Assembly: GCF_020178975.1 (NCBI RefSeq)
Contig: NZ_JAHXBU010000091.1
Span: 1-64,000 of the forward strand
DNA from: Cesiribacter sp. SM1
Lineage (GTDB): Bacteria; Bacteroidota; Bacteroidia; Cytophagales; Cyclobacteriaceae
DNA length: 64,000 nt
Direction: 5' to 3'
Under the pieces are notes generated by a model, which had not been told where the DNA came from, ran no database searches, and worked only from the letters and a program-made list of their open reading frames with translations. A program made the position numbers and the translations under genes. Below are positions 54,168 through 62,989 of this stretch, in pieces. The stretch's first letter is position 1; each line of letters opens with the position of its first letter.

Positions 54168-55248
54168 TCTTTTTGTTGAAATTTAGCGTTAGACTAAACA
54201 CATGTGAATAGGGAGCATCTGATGCATCACCCACATCTGTTAAGGCATAATCTATTTTAAAATTACCCAGCCTTACGCCTATGCCGGCAGTTGGCTGCAT
54301 GGTGGTGATTTTACTTCTCTCTGCATTGAGCTCCGTTACCTGCTGAAACTGACCAAGGCCGCCACGCAGCCACACAACTCTTTTGTAACCTAACTCCAGC
54401 CCCAGATGTGGGTCTACGGATACCGGATCTGCTTTCAGCAACACATTCCGGGTACCATCAAAGGTAGTCACCAGGTCCGCAGCAGCCAGTATGCTAAAGC
54501 TTTCTTTGATGCTGAAGGTATGAGCAATACCCAGAATAGCTTTGGGCAGGGTTATCTCCAGAGAACTTTCAGGCACCTCGTTACCTGTTTGGGCATATAC
54601 ATCTTCCAGGAGTTCTGTATTGATAGACCAGGCATTGAAGGTGGTGGTAATATCCCGCAGCATCAGGCCCAGCTGCCAACCTTTTCTTTGCCACTGCAGG
54701 CCGGCATCCAGGCCAAACCCCCAGGCATTGGCAAACTTACCAACATTGCGGTGCACAATTTTAGCACTGGCTCCTGCCTGTAATCCGGGTATTTGTTTTA
54801 TTTCACGGGCATATGACAGCAACAATGCATAATCGGCAGCAGAAAAAAAGCGGATGTTGTCATAGTTCAGCGTACCATTTGCATCGTATAAAAAACGTGT
54901 ATCGGGTATGTTATCAATACCAAAGCGTATCAGACTAATGCCCAGGCTGCTTGAGCTGTCAATCGCAGTATTATAGGCCGCGTAATCGTATTTAGCAATG
55001 CCTGCAAAGTACTCTGCGTGCATCAGGGCAATGCTGTGATCTGCCTCCACCTTTAGTAAACCGGCCGGATTCCAGTAGCCTGCATTTACGCCTGCCACAT
55101 GGGCAGTCTGGGCGCCACTCATCCCAAGTGCTCTTGCCCCAACACCTATCGACAAAAATTCATTGCTGTATTTAGGCGTAAGATCCTGTGCTACTGCAAA
55201 TAGCGGCAGAAGCACCAGCAAACACAAAAGAGAGTAGCGTAAGTACAT
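54160..55248 (-). CDS. porV2: PorV2-like outer-membrane protein (type IX system)
   Basis: This 362-residue protein has a signal peptide (about 1-20, LLVLLPLFAVAQ) and a FadL-like barrel typical of PorV/PorQ: FLSIGVGARALGMSGAQTA, then GVNAGYWNPAGLLKVE. The ending FSLTLNFNKKND closes the last strand. In T9SS, PorV shuttles cargo to the attachment complex with PorU. The start is shared with a divergent region of 241 bases before the PadR gene. It overlaps the PorU2-like gene by 8 bases, so the two are translated together. Confidence 0.88.
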   Translation of the reverse strand: MYLRYSLLCLLVLLPLFAVAQDLTPKYSNEFLSIGVGARALGMSGAQTAHVAGVNAGYWNPAGLLKVEADHSIALMHAEYFAGIAKYDYAAYNTAIDSSSSLGISLIRFGIDNIPDTRFLYDANGTLNYDNIRFFSAADYALLLSYAREIKQIPGLQAGASAKIVHRNVGKFANAWGFGLDAGLQWQRKGWQLGLMLRDITTTFNAWSINTELLEDVYAQTGNEVPESSLEITLPKAILGIAHTFSIKESFSILAAADLVTTFDGTRNVLLKADPVSVDPHLGLELGYKRVVWLRGGLGQFQQVTELNAERSKITTMQPTAGIGVRLGNFKIDYALTDVGDASDAPYSHVFSLTLNFNKKND

Positions 55249-55489
55249 AAGAGGAGCCCTGTGCAGCGTAGGGTTAGTTTATGAACAGTATATACAAAAA
55301 TAATCTATTTCTTGCTTCTATCCATACAAATGTAAGAGAAGTAGCAACAGCTACCATTTATCATGATTTTTCACCTGTAATTTGAGTTTTGGGCCCCTAC
55401 TCATATTTCAGGAAACATTTTCACCAAGTACCTTGTATAACAGAGTACCTTCTTATACCTTTGACTTAACAACAGCGAACAACGGACCC
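55249..55489. other. Divergent intergenic region between porV2 and padR
   Basis: About 240 bases with AT-rich parts but no clear gene. A frame extending upstream from the PadR start begins with TTG and lacks PadR character, so the ATG at 55490 is chosen. No certain operator was seen. Confidence 0.4.
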
Positions 55490-55837
55490 ATGAATATCGA
55501 AAATGCACAAATACAGATGAGAAAAGGTATCCTGGAGTTCTGCATCCTGCACATAATATCGCGAGGCGAAGTTTACGCCACCGATATGCTGGAAGAACTT
55601 ACTGCCGCCCGCATGATGGTAGTAGAAGGCACCCTTTACCCGATCTTAACACGTCTTAAAAATGCTGGCTTAGTTGAATATAAATGGGTGGAAAGCCCCT
55701 CGGGCCCTCCCAGAAAATACTACAGCCTTACCACTACAGGAATTGCTTCTCTGGAAAAGTTACGCGAGACCTGGCATGAACTAGCAACCTCCACTAATCA
55801 AATCATTAACCACAATCAACTTTCCGGTCTGTCATGA
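55490..55837 (+). CDS. PadR-family transcriptional regulator
   Basis: This 115-residue regulator is a compact winged helix. It reads MNIENAQIQMRKGILEFCIL, HIISRGEVYATDMLEEL, VEGTLYPILTRLKNAGLVEY and SGPPRKYYSLTTTGIASLEK, which is the PadR signature. The start at 55490 is chosen because the upstream extension carries no PadR sequence and begins with TTG. Its stop overlaps the start of the PspC gene by four bases (ATGA), so the two genes form a unit. Bacteroidota PadR/PspC pairs are common. The likely role is repression of its own operon and a response to membrane stress, by analogy. Confidence 0.94.
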   Translation: MNIENAQIQMRKGILEFCILHIISRGEVYATDMLEELTAARMMVVEGTLYPILTRLKNAGLVEYKWVESPSGPPRKYYSLTTTGIASLEKLRETWHELATSTNQIINHNQLSGLS

Positions 55838-58296
55838 AAAAGAGTATCAGCGTTAACATCAGCGGCTTACTCTTCAACATTGAAGAGGATGCCTACGAGC
55901 AGCTTAAGCATTATCTTGATGAGATAAAGCTTTATTTTTCCGGCTATGAGGCTTCCGGCGAAATTGTAGCCGACATTGAAAATCGTATTGCCGAAATCTT
56001 TAGCACCAAGGTTGGTCCGCAAAAGCAGGTTTTAACAGAATCTGATGTGCAGGCCCTCATTGCTCAAATGGGTAACATACGTGATTTTGCCGCCATCGAA
56101 GAGCCATACGAGGAGCCAAAAAGCACTAACGGACATACCCATGCCAACAGCGAAACCTGGACCGACACCACCAGACCACGCCGTTTGTACCGCAGCGTTA
56201 ACCGCAAAATTATTGGGGGCGTTGCTGCCGGCATTGCAGACTACCTGCGTATCGATCCGCTGTGGGTTCGCCTGGTAATGGCCATTATCATGTTCGATAT
56301 CTTTCTTAGCTTTTCATTTAGCGGTGCCCTGCTGATTGGCTATATCATTCTCTGGATTGCCCTGCCTACCAGCACCGATGAGCCCCTAAAGGAAGAAAAA
56401 AAGACAAAAACGAAGAAAATGTTCCGGCACCCCGACGACCGTGTTATAGCCGGTGTTTGCGGAGGTTTGGGCGCCTACTTCGGGGTGGATGCCGTATTGA
56501 TCCGGGTGCTTCTGGCTGTACTGTTTGTATTTGCCGGTTCCGGCCTGTTCCTCTACATCTTGCTTTGGGTGATTATGCCCAAAGCAAGAACACTTACGGA
56601 ACGTATGCAAATGCAGGGCGAACCTGTTACCCTTGCTAACATAGAGCACCAGGTAAAAAAAAACTTAAATCTTGAAGAGGGAGCGGAAGAAGGTCTCCTT
56701 GCACGCATCCTGCTCTTTCCCTTTCGCTTAATTTCCTCTGTGTTTTCTGGCGAAAGCCCTAACGGCAGAGCCATTGTAACCTTCGTAGCAGACGCCATCC
56801 GGGTAGTTTTAGGACTAATTCTTTCTTTCGGTGGCTTTATGGCCTTACTCGCCCTGCTTGTATCGGCAACAGTAGTCATTGGCTTTTATCCGGAAACTTA
56901 CTTAAGTGTTTTTGACCTGGAGATTCCCCATGCAATGATCAGGAATACCATTCCCGATGCATTGCTGGTTGCCGCACTGCTCCTCGCTGCTGTTCCAGCC
57001 CTTTATGTAATGCTGCTGGGTATTGCCATGGTAGCCGGGCGCTGGGTGGTACATCGCTCTGTAGGCTGGGGTCTGGCCGGGGTGTGGATTATTGCACTTA
57101 TTTGTGTAGCTATAATGGCTCCCAGAATAATTGCAAATTACAGCCAGGACAATTACTACCAGACAGAAGCTGTTTTCAATACAGACAGTACCAAAACCCT
57201 GCAGCTGAAAATTGAAAAAGGCAACTGGCAGGAATTCCGGAATGTAACGCTTACCGTAAAAGGATCTCCCGATAAAGCAGTTAGACTGGAGCAACGCATC
57301 TGGGGACGCGGTGCTACCACCGAGCAAGCACGCGAACATGCACAACTAGCCAGCTACCCGGTAAGACAGCAGGGCAATACATTGTTTTTTAAAGATCAGT
57401 TGGAGCTGCCTGAAGACAAGCCCTTCTATGGCCAGACCGCCAAGGCTACTTTGTATATTCCCTATGGCCAGCGGTTTGTGATGCAGAACAGAATGGACAA
57501 TATTCTTACCGCCACCATGTCTCCCTGGGGTTTTCGCAACAGCGATATGCACAACAACACCTTTATGTTTAACAGGCAGGGCGAACTGGAGTGTCTTACC
57601 TGCCCAGCAGAGCGCCAGCAAGAAGCCCGCAACAAAAAAGAAGTTGTTTTCACAGGAGGTGACCGGGTACTTGATTTCAAAGATTTCGACAAGATAAAAA
57701 TTGGTAATAATTACCAGCTAACACTGATACAGGGACCTGACTATAAAGTTGAAGTAAAAGGCGATGATAAAGTGCTTGACGAAATGAAAGTACGCCAGCA
57801 GGGCTCTACCCTTTCGTTCTTTACCGATGACAGTGATGGCTGGTGGAAAAGCCTGAAAGGAAAACGCCGGGCACATATTTTTGTGTCGGTACCGAACCTG
57901 GCAGGCCTCTATCTTTCAGGCGCAAGCAGTGCCAACATTAAGCTAGAGCAGGGAAAGCCACTAGCCCTGGAGCTTTCCGGGGCCTCAGAAGTAGAAGGTG
58001 ATGTGGTTGTGGAAAACCTGGAGTTAGAAATGAGCGGCAGCAGCGAAGCTACCCTAAGCGGCAACTGCACAACCCTTACAGCAGAGCTTTCAGGAGCCTC
58101 CGAGCTCAATGCAGCTACCTTCAGAAGCACTCATGCCAATGTTGACCTCAGTGGAGCCTCTGATGCAAACATTTGGGTAACAGACCAGCTGAAAGCAGAT
58201 TTATCAGGAGGAAGTAACCTGGATTATAAAGGCAAGCCTGCCAACACCAACATAGATAAAAGCACCGGAGCCGATGTTAGCCGACGTGATGACTAA
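55834..58296 (+). CDS. PspC-domain membrane protein with C-terminal DUF2807 (GIN) domain
   Basis: This 820-residue protein starts with a soluble part (1-100, SVNISGLLFNIEEDAYEQLK). Two PspC domains follow: RRLYRSVNRKIIGGVAAGIA near 113-172 and MFRHPDDRVIAGVCGGLGAY near 187-247. Next come several membrane helices up to about residue 450 (VVLGLILSFGGFMALLALL and others) and a long periplasmic or surface beta-solenoid at about 610-815 with LSGASSANIKLEQG, LSGASEVEGDVVVENL and LDLSGASDANIWVTD-type repeats, which is the DUF2807 head. The repeat unit SGAS is seen five times. It is coupled to the PadR gene. A role in membrane-stress sensing is an analogy with PspC. Confidence 0.92.
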   Translation: MKKSISVNISGLLFNIEEDAYEQLKHYLDEIKLYFSGYEASGEIVADIENRIAEIFSTKVGPQKQVLTESDVQALIAQMGNIRDFAAIEEPYEEPKSTNGHTHANSETWTDTTRPRRLYRSVNRKIIGGVAAGIADYLRIDPLWVRLVMAIIMFDIFLSFSFSGALLIGYIILWIALPTSTDEPLKEEKKTKTKKMFRHPDDRVIAGVCGGLGAYFGVDAVLIRVLLAVLFVFAGSGLFLYILLWVIMPKARTLTERMQMQGEPVTLANIEHQVKKNLNLEEGAEEGLLARILLFPFRLISSVFSGESPNGRAIVTFVADAIRVVLGLILSFGGFMALLALLVSATVVIGFYPETYLSVFDLEIPHAMIRNTIPDALLVAALLLAAVPALYVMLLGIAMVAGRWVVHRSVGWGLAGVWIIALICVAIMAPRIIANYSQDNYYQTEAVFNTDSTKTLQLKIEKGNWQEFRNVTLTVKGSPDKAVRLEQRIWGRGATTEQAREHAQLASYPVRQQGNTLFFKDQLELPEDKPFYGQTAKATLYIPYGQRFVMQNRMDNILTATMSPWGFRNSDMHNNTFMFNRQGELECLTCPAERQQEARNKKEVVFTGGDRVLDFKDFDKIKIGNNYQLTLIQGPDYKVEVKGDDKVLDEMKVRQQGSTLSFFTDDSDGWWKSLKGKRRAHIFVSVPNLAGLYLSGASSANIKLEQGKPLALELSGASEVEGDVVVENLELEMSGSSEATLSGNCTTLTAELSGASELNAATFRSTHANVDLSGASDANIWVTDQLKADLSGGSNLDYKGKPANTNIDKSTGADVSRRDD

Positions 58297-58372
58297 GTAA
58301 TGCCCATCAGCATCTCTTCTTTAAAAAAGGAGCAAAGATCTATACAGTTGATACTTTTGATTTGTGGTTTAG

Positions 58373-58403
58373 AAAAAAGCAGTTCACCGGAGCTGCTTTT
58401 TTT
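58373..58403 (+). terminator. Terminator after the PspC/DUF2807 gene
   Basis: AAAAAAGCAG / CTGCTTTTTT with a 10-base loop, followed by more T residues. It lies 76 bases after the stop. Confidence 0.8.
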
Positions 58404-58492
58404 GTTTCTGAATGCAGCAATAACTGGCACGGCGTGTGCTTCATGTTTAAAAAGAAAACTATCTTCAACTTTTAAACAAAACACCAGCACAG

Positions 58493-58957
58493 ATGATACG
58501 ATTAGCACTACTTATGATTTTAGGAATAACCCTTATGGCAAACGGATGCCAGGACAACGTTACCCAGGGTGTAGCTGGCAGGGTGCTGTGGATAGAGGGG
58601 AACCAAATGCCTACCATTGTAGACGAAAATAATCCGGGCCAGACACGGCAGCGCTCCGAACCTACTGGTGTTGAACGTGAGGTATATTTTTACGAATTAA
58701 CCCCCATGGACCAGGCAACAGGCAATGGCGTTTTCTTTTCTGATGTACAAACCAAACTGGTAGAGAAGGTAAAGACCGATGAAGAAGGCAACTTTGCCGT
58801 TTCACTACCAGTGGGTAAATATTCCGTATTTGTTAAGGAAGAGCAGGGACTTTTTGCCAACAGCATGGACGGCCAGGGCAACATAAACCCGGTTGAGGTA
58901 AACAAAGACGAAATCACGCCCATAAAACTGGAAGTTAACTACAAAGCTGCCTATTAA
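58493..58957 (+). CDS. Small lipoprotein of unknown function
   Basis: This 154-residue lipoprotein starts MIRLALLMILGITLMANGC, so Cys19 is the predicted anchor. The remainder looks like a beta-sandwich of the carboxypeptidase-regulatory or transthyretin-like type: VAGRVLWIEGNQMP, then VKTDEEGNFAVSLPVGKYSVF, and EITPIKLEVNYKAAY at the end. Such domains occur as accessory domains of surface proteins. It stands alone between two terminators. Confidence 0.8.
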   Translation: MIRLALLMILGITLMANGCQDNVTQGVAGRVLWIEGNQMPTIVDENNPGQTRQRSEPTGVEREVYFYELTPMDQATGNGVFFSDVQTKLVEKVKTDEEGNFAVSLPVGKYSVFVKEEQGLFANSMDGQGNINPVEVNKDEITPIKLEVNYKAAY

Positions 58958-59034
58958 CATCAGCAGCCTGAAACAGGCTTTCTGTAAACAGCCTGGAGGC
59001 TACATACAGGAGCTATTGCTAATAAGATATAACA

Positions 59035-59083
59035 GGGACAGATGATTGCTGACAAGCACAGCACTATCTGTCCCTTATTTTTT
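59035..59083 (+). terminator. Terminator after the small lipoprotein gene
   Basis: GGGACAGAT and ATCTGTCCC form a 9-base stem around a 22-base loop, followed by TTATTTTTT. The long loop is unusual, but the T-run supports termination. Confidence 0.65.
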
Positions 59084-59165
59084 CCGCTCCCCAGAAAATA
59101 TTTTTTTGCCCCGTGCAACCTTTCTAAATTGAGCTGTATCTATTAAGCAAAGAACCTCCTTAACC

Positions 59166-59738
59166 ATGCGACTACGCATCTGGAAAAAAAATGAAGAGCA
59201 AGATCTTGTAAGCGGCTGCCGCCGGGGTGAGCATAAGGCCCAGCGCAGCGTTTACGAGAAACATGCCCCGCAGATGCTGGCACTCTGCCTGCGGTACGTG
59301 CACGACCGCAGCGAAGCTGAAGGCGTAATGGTAACAGGTTTTTTAAAGGTATTTGACAAGATCGGGCAGTACAGTGGCGAGGGGAGCTTTGAGGGCTGGA
59401 TCCGCCGCATCATGGTAAACGAATCGTTGCTGTACCTGCGTCAAAACAAGCATGCCCACATGATGGTAGAGGTAGAAGCTGCCAGCCGCGAAATGCATAC
59501 CGATGATGCATACCAGCAACTGGCAGTAGAAGATCTCTTAGCACTTGTGCGCAAGCTACCAGAAGGCTACCGCACCGTATTTAACCTGTATGCAATTGAA
59601 GGTTACTCCCATAAAGAAATAGCCGAACAGTTGAACATTACAGAAAATACATCAAAATCGCAGCTAAGCCGGGCACGCGGCTTGCTGCAACAGTACGTAG
59701 CCAATTTAATGGAGCTAAAAAAAACTGAAGCCGTATAG
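59166..59738 (+). CDS. ECF-type RNA polymerase sigma factor
   Basis: This 190-residue sigma factor has region 2 (LVSGCRRGEHKAQRSVYEKH, then FLKVFDKIGQYSGEGSFEGW) and region 4 (VEDLLALVRKLPEGYRTVFNL, GYSHKEIAEQLNITENTSKSQ, then LSRARGLL). Region 2.2 has SEAEGVMVTGFLKVF, somewhat unlike the usual DAEDVLQEVFLKVF. The C-terminus is typical and short. It is followed after 2 bases by a probable membrane anti-sigma-like partner and then by an outer-membrane barrel gene. It probably controls this small operon, but no target promoter was identified. Confidence 0.95.
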   Translation: MRLRIWKKNEEQDLVSGCRRGEHKAQRSVYEKHAPQMLALCLRYVHDRSEAEGVMVTGFLKVFDKIGQYSGEGSFEGWIRRIMVNESLLYLRQNKHAHMMVEVEAASREMHTDDAYQQLAVEDLLALVRKLPEGYRTVFNLYAIEGYSHKEIAEQLNITENTSKSQLSRARGLLQQYVANLMELKKTEAV

Positions 59739-59740
59739 AT

Positions 59741-60550
59741 ATGAAAGAGCATAAAATAGATCAGCTGTTCCGCCAAAAGCTACAACAGCACAGTGTGGCC
59801 CCAACGCCCGCTGCCTGGGATAAAGTAGCTACAGGCCTGAACCACCGACGCCGCAAACGCGGAGGCTATTATGCAGCCGCTGCCGTTATGGTACTGCTTC
59901 TTTCTGCAGGCTGGTTTTGGCTTGAACAAAACAACGCTCCTGATTACCAGCAGCAATTAGCAGTAACTGAGCAGCCCAAAGCAGTACCAGGTGCCGCGGC
60001 TCCATCAGCAGAAACCCCTGCGCAGGAGGAGCCTGCTTATGCAGCAGGCACTGAAGCAACTGCCAGCCCCGGGGCTCAAAACCCCGCTACTGATGCTGCT
60101 AAAATACCTGATACTGCTTCAGAAACCGCTGCATCACAAAAAGTTACTACTCCTGCAGCCAGCATAAATACCTCCTATATTGCTGCTACCCAGCAGGAGC
60201 CTGCACTGCCGGCAGAACAGGCTACCGAAAGTGCTGCAGCGCTACCGGAAGCAACAGCAGAAACTACCCTTGCACAAGCCTTACCAGAGGCGCCAGGCAG
60301 CCAGAAAGCTGATCTTGAGCTGCACCCTGAGGCAATTAGCGCACCTTCCGCAGAGCTGGCATTTGCCAAAGCCGAGCAGGTGGTAATCAGGTACGATGCT
60401 GCTGATGCCTCAAGCCCTGAAGAAAAACCAGACAGTGCTCCTGAAAAAGTACTCTCACTCCTACAAAAAGTAAAGCATGGAGATGTAGGCCTGGCCGACA
60501 TACGCAATGCCAAAGACAACCTCTTCTCCGGACGATTCAATAAGCCTTAA
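59741..60550 (+). CDS. Membrane protein, probable anti-sigma-like partner
   Basis: This 269-residue protein starts with a cytoplasmic part (1-45, HKIDQLFRQKLQQHSVAPTP then AAWDKVATGLNHRRRKR). One membrane helix follows (about 47-61, YYAAAAVMVLLLSAGWFW). The outer part is long, low-complexity and rich in Ala, Glu, Pro and Thr (about 70-220), then ends with EKPDSAPEKVLSLLQKVKHG. The first part has the PTPAAWDKV pattern common in Bacteroidota proteins coded next to ECF sigma genes. No known anti-sigma domain is certain. The start follows the sigma stop by two bases, so translation is coupled. Confidence 0.7.
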   Translation: MKEHKIDQLFRQKLQQHSVAPTPAAWDKVATGLNHRRRKRGGYYAAAAVMVLLLSAGWFWLEQNNAPDYQQQLAVTEQPKAVPGAAAPSAETPAQEEPAYAAGTEATASPGAQNPATDAAKIPDTASETAASQKVTTPAASINTSYIAATQQEPALPAEQATESAAALPEATAETTLAQALPEAPGSQKADLELHPEAISAPSAELAFAKAEQVVIRYDAADASSPEEKPDSAPEKVLSLLQKVKHGDVGLADIRNAKDNLFSGRFNKP

Positions 60551-60562
60551 AAACTAAAAAAT

Positions 60563-61639
60563 ATGAAAACGATAATAGCCACGCTGCTGGGTACACTTAT
60601 GTACCTGGGCACCTCCACCCTTGCCTTTGCTCAAACAGAACCGCTGCTCCAGGACACCCTTACTATTGAGATTGGTGCAGACAAAAAAGTGATTATTCTG
60701 GTAAAGGATAAGCAAGCCCTGAAAAGCCTGCAACAGTACGACCTTAATAAGATGGTTCGTGACCTGAACGAAAAAGCAGATACCGTAAACCATAACCAGA
60801 CTATCGTAATCACCGACCAGGATGGCACCCGCTACCGCATAGCTTACTCTATTGAAATAAATGAAGATGCAGATGTAGCTGAAACCGAAGAAGATGATGA
60901 TGATGACGATAATTTTAACATTAACTTCAGTAATAAGGGTAAAAACAAAGAGCATAAACACAAAAGCTATTCCCGCACCCGCAGTAGCTTTCTGATAGAC
61001 CTTGGCGTAAACAATTTCCTGGAAGATGGTAAATTTCCACAGGAAGATGATGCCCAGTATGCAGTAAAACCCTGGGGATCTTGGTACGTAGGTTTGGGCC
61101 AGTCGTTCACCACACAAATTGCAGGTCCGCTGGCTTTACAATGGGGCGCAGGCGTAAACTGGTACAACTTCAAATTTGAAGATCAGCGTACACGCCTCAA
61201 TAAAACAGAGCAGGGCGTAGCATTTACACAAGATCTCAACAGCGAGGTATATTCTCAGAAAAGCAAACTTACTGCCTCCTACATTACCCTGCAGGCTGTG
61301 CCTATGCTGGACTTTGGCTACCGCAGAAAAACAGAGGTAAAAGAAGACGGCAGCACTGCGGTAAACCGCTGGCATACCAGCAAAGCCTTTAGAATAGGCC
61401 TGGGAGGCTATGCCAGCTACCGCTTAGGCAGCTATACCAAGTATAAATTTGAAATTGAGGGCGATGAAAAGAAAGACCGTAACCGCGATAATTATTACCT
61501 GAACAACTGGCGCTATGGCGTGAGAGCACAGGTAGGATACAAAGGCATTGACCTTTTCGCCCAGTACGATCTGAATGAACTGTTCATTGAAAATCGCGGA
61601 CCGCAGCTAAACGCCTTCAGCTTCGGCATCATGCTCTAG
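60563..61639 (+). CDS. Outer-membrane beta-barrel protein, unknown function
   Basis: This 358-residue protein has a signal peptide (about 1-24, LGTLMYLGTSTLAFAQ). The N-terminal 90 residues are followed by a notable acidic run (DVAETEEDDDDDDNFNINF) and a Lys/His-rich patch (KGKNKEHKHKSYSR). The rest is a beta-barrel of about 210 residues (RSSFLIDLGVNNFLEDGKF and following, GLGQSFTTQIAGPLALQWGA, AFRIGLGGYASYRLGSY) ending in NAFSFGIML. It fits the PorT/OMP family of Bacteroidota. It is the third gene of the sigma-factor operon and is followed by a terminator. Confidence 0.85.
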   Translation: MKTIIATLLGTLMYLGTSTLAFAQTEPLLQDTLTIEIGADKKVIILVKDKQALKSLQQYDLNKMVRDLNEKADTVNHNQTIVITDQDGTRYRIAYSIEINEDADVAETEEDDDDDDNFNINFSNKGKNKEHKHKSYSRTRSSFLIDLGVNNFLEDGKFPQEDDAQYAVKPWGSWYVGLGQSFTTQIAGPLALQWGAGVNWYNFKFEDQRTRLNKTEQGVAFTQDLNSEVYSQKSKLTASYITLQAVPMLDFGYRRKTEVKEDGSTAVNRWHTSKAFRIGLGGYASYRLGSYTKYKFEIEGDEKKDRNRDNYYLNNWRYGVRAQVGYKGIDLFAQYDLNELFIENRGPQLNAFSFGIML

Positions 61640-61663
61640 TACACAAAGTCCTCTTCATACCTG

Positions 61664-61695
61664 GCGGGTGCTAATGCTTAGCATCCGCTTTTTTT
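61664..61695 (+). terminator. Terminator of the ECF-sigma operon
   Basis: GCGGGTGCTAA / TTAGCATCCGC (one G-T wobble) with a 3-base loop, followed by seven T residues. The T-run overlaps the stop of the converging small membrane protein gene. Confidence 0.85.
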
Positions 61696-62194
61696 ATGAC
61701 CGTTGCGCCAGCGCCTCCTGCTCATTTTTACTTAACTGCATACGCCTGATGCACTGCTCAACCATTGGCCGCAGTGATGCAACCAAAATAACCATCAAAG
61801 AGAAAAGCGCACCGTAAAAAATAACTCCTGTAGCCCACATGGCTGCAACCGGCAAAAGCATTAAGGGAGCCAGCATAAAATACAATCTGCGCGATTCATG
61901 TACATATGCATTGAACTTACTTTCCAGCGAAGCAGACCTGCTGTAGCTTTTAAGCCGTTTATTGTAACTGCAAACGGCCCATGCCGATCCTGCCAGCACC
62001 AATAACCAAACCAGCAAATGCAGCCACAGCAAACCCTCTCCTGCTAAATACGGATCATAAGCCTGCTGGGTAGTCTGAAGGTACAATACAAGAAAGAAGA
62101 CCAGCGGTAGGGAGATGACTCCATAGTAAAGTGTTTGTAGTTGCTGTAGTTGGTGCCCCATGGGCGAATCAGGGTCCAGTCGTATGATAGGCAT
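61694..62194 (-). CDS. Membrane protein of unknown function
   Basis: The ATG at 62194 (MPIIRLDPDSPMGHQLQQLQ) is preferred, giving 166 residues. The longer frame adds a stretch without membrane-protein character. Four hydrophobic segments are seen: YYGVISLPLVFFLVLYLQTT, LHLLVWLLVLAGSAWAVC, FMLAPLMLLPVAAMWATGVI and ALFSLMVILVASLRPM. No family is recognised. It has no close partner, and the converging operon ends at its stop codon. Confidence 0.72.
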   Translation of the reverse strand: MPIIRLDPDSPMGHQLQQLQTLYYGVISLPLVFFLVLYLQTTQQAYDPYLAGEGLLWLHLLVWLLVLAGSAWAVCSYNKRLKSYSRSASLESKFNAYVHESRRLYFMLAPLMLLPVAAMWATGVIFYGALFSLMVILVASLRPMVEQCIRRMQLSKNEQEALAQRS

Positions 62195-62292
62195 GTAGTA
62201 AAAATATGCTTGGTTTACTTTATGCATAGCGCACAAAGCGGGCAAAAGTTACCAATTAAAGCTAACTCACCAAACTATATGCTCTCTTTCCA

Positions 62293-62823
62293 TTACTCTT
62301 CCTCCAGTTCTACCACCATCTCAATTTCAACAGAGATATTGCCGGGCAGGGAGGCCATGCCAACAGCAGAACGTGCATGTTTACCCTTTTCGCCAAAAAC
62401 CTGGGTGAGCAGATCGGAGCAGCCGTTAATCACTCTTGGCTGGTCGTAGAATTCCGGGGCAGAGTTAACCATTCCCAGCACTTTTACCACCCGCTTTACC
62501 TTGCCAAGATCGCCACCGGTAGCATCGTTTAGGGTAGCTAACAGACAAATGGCTACCCGTTTGGCTGCTTCATAACCTTGTTCAGTAGTAAGATCTTTTC
62601 CAAGCTTGCCACGGTCTACTGCTGTAGGCGCGCCACAGGAGCCATGACCGGAGAGGTAGAGCATGTTGCCACTGCGCACCCACTTCACAAAATTTGCAAC
62701 TGGCTTTTCTGCTTCCGGTAGCGTAATGCCCAGCTCCTTCAGGCGGGCGTGCGGATTGGGTGACTGTGCGTAAACCTGCAGGGAAATACCCAGCATCAGG
62801 AGAAAAAAAAGATGTTTAAGCAT
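62293..62823 (-). CDS. RidA-family protein with signal peptide
   Basis: This 176-residue protein has a signal peptide (about 1-20, LFFLLMLGISLQVYAQ) and a RidA/YjgF-like core at about 25-170: NFVKWVRSGNMLYLSGHGSC, then AKRVAICLLATLNDATGGDLG and the C-terminal SAVGMASLPGNISVEIEMVV. Typical RidA proteins are cytoplasmic, trimeric 2-aminoacrylate deaminases with a catalytic Arg near the end. Here the segment before the final strands reads ARSAVGMASLPGN, so the usual Arg position is not clearly kept. Export and lost key residue suggest a different, periplasmic role. Confidence 0.85.
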   Translation of the reverse strand: MLKHLFFLLMLGISLQVYAQSPNPHARLKELGITLPEAEKPVANFVKWVRSGNMLYLSGHGSCGAPTAVDRGKLGKDLTTEQGYEAAKRVAICLLATLNDATGGDLGKVKRVVKVLGMVNSAPEFYDQPRVINGCSDLLTQVFGEKGKHARSAVGMASLPGNISVEIEMVVELEEE

Positions 62824-62912
62824 TTGGCGGTACGATTGAGTATAAGCTAGAGGAAATATAAGCTTATAATCTTTTTCACTACCAGTCCCTTTAGCTTTTC
62901 ATCTAAAGCCCG

Positions 62913-62941
62913 CAAAAAAAAGCGCCTCTTAAAGAGGCGCT
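62913..62941 (-). terminator. Terminator after the OmpA/PD40 gene
   Basis: GCGCCTCTT / AAGAGGCGC with a tiny loop and an A-run on the left, read as a T-run on the minus strand. It lies about 50 bases beyond the OmpA gene stop and ends that transcript. Confidence 0.85.
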
Positions 62942-62989
62942 CACACTCATACATAACATCTACTTCTGGTAACATCTATTTGCTTTATC

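Noticed and set aside
55382-55489. Longer N-terminus of the PadR protein
   Set aside because: The extension starts with TTG, carries no PadR-like sequence and has no neighbour support.
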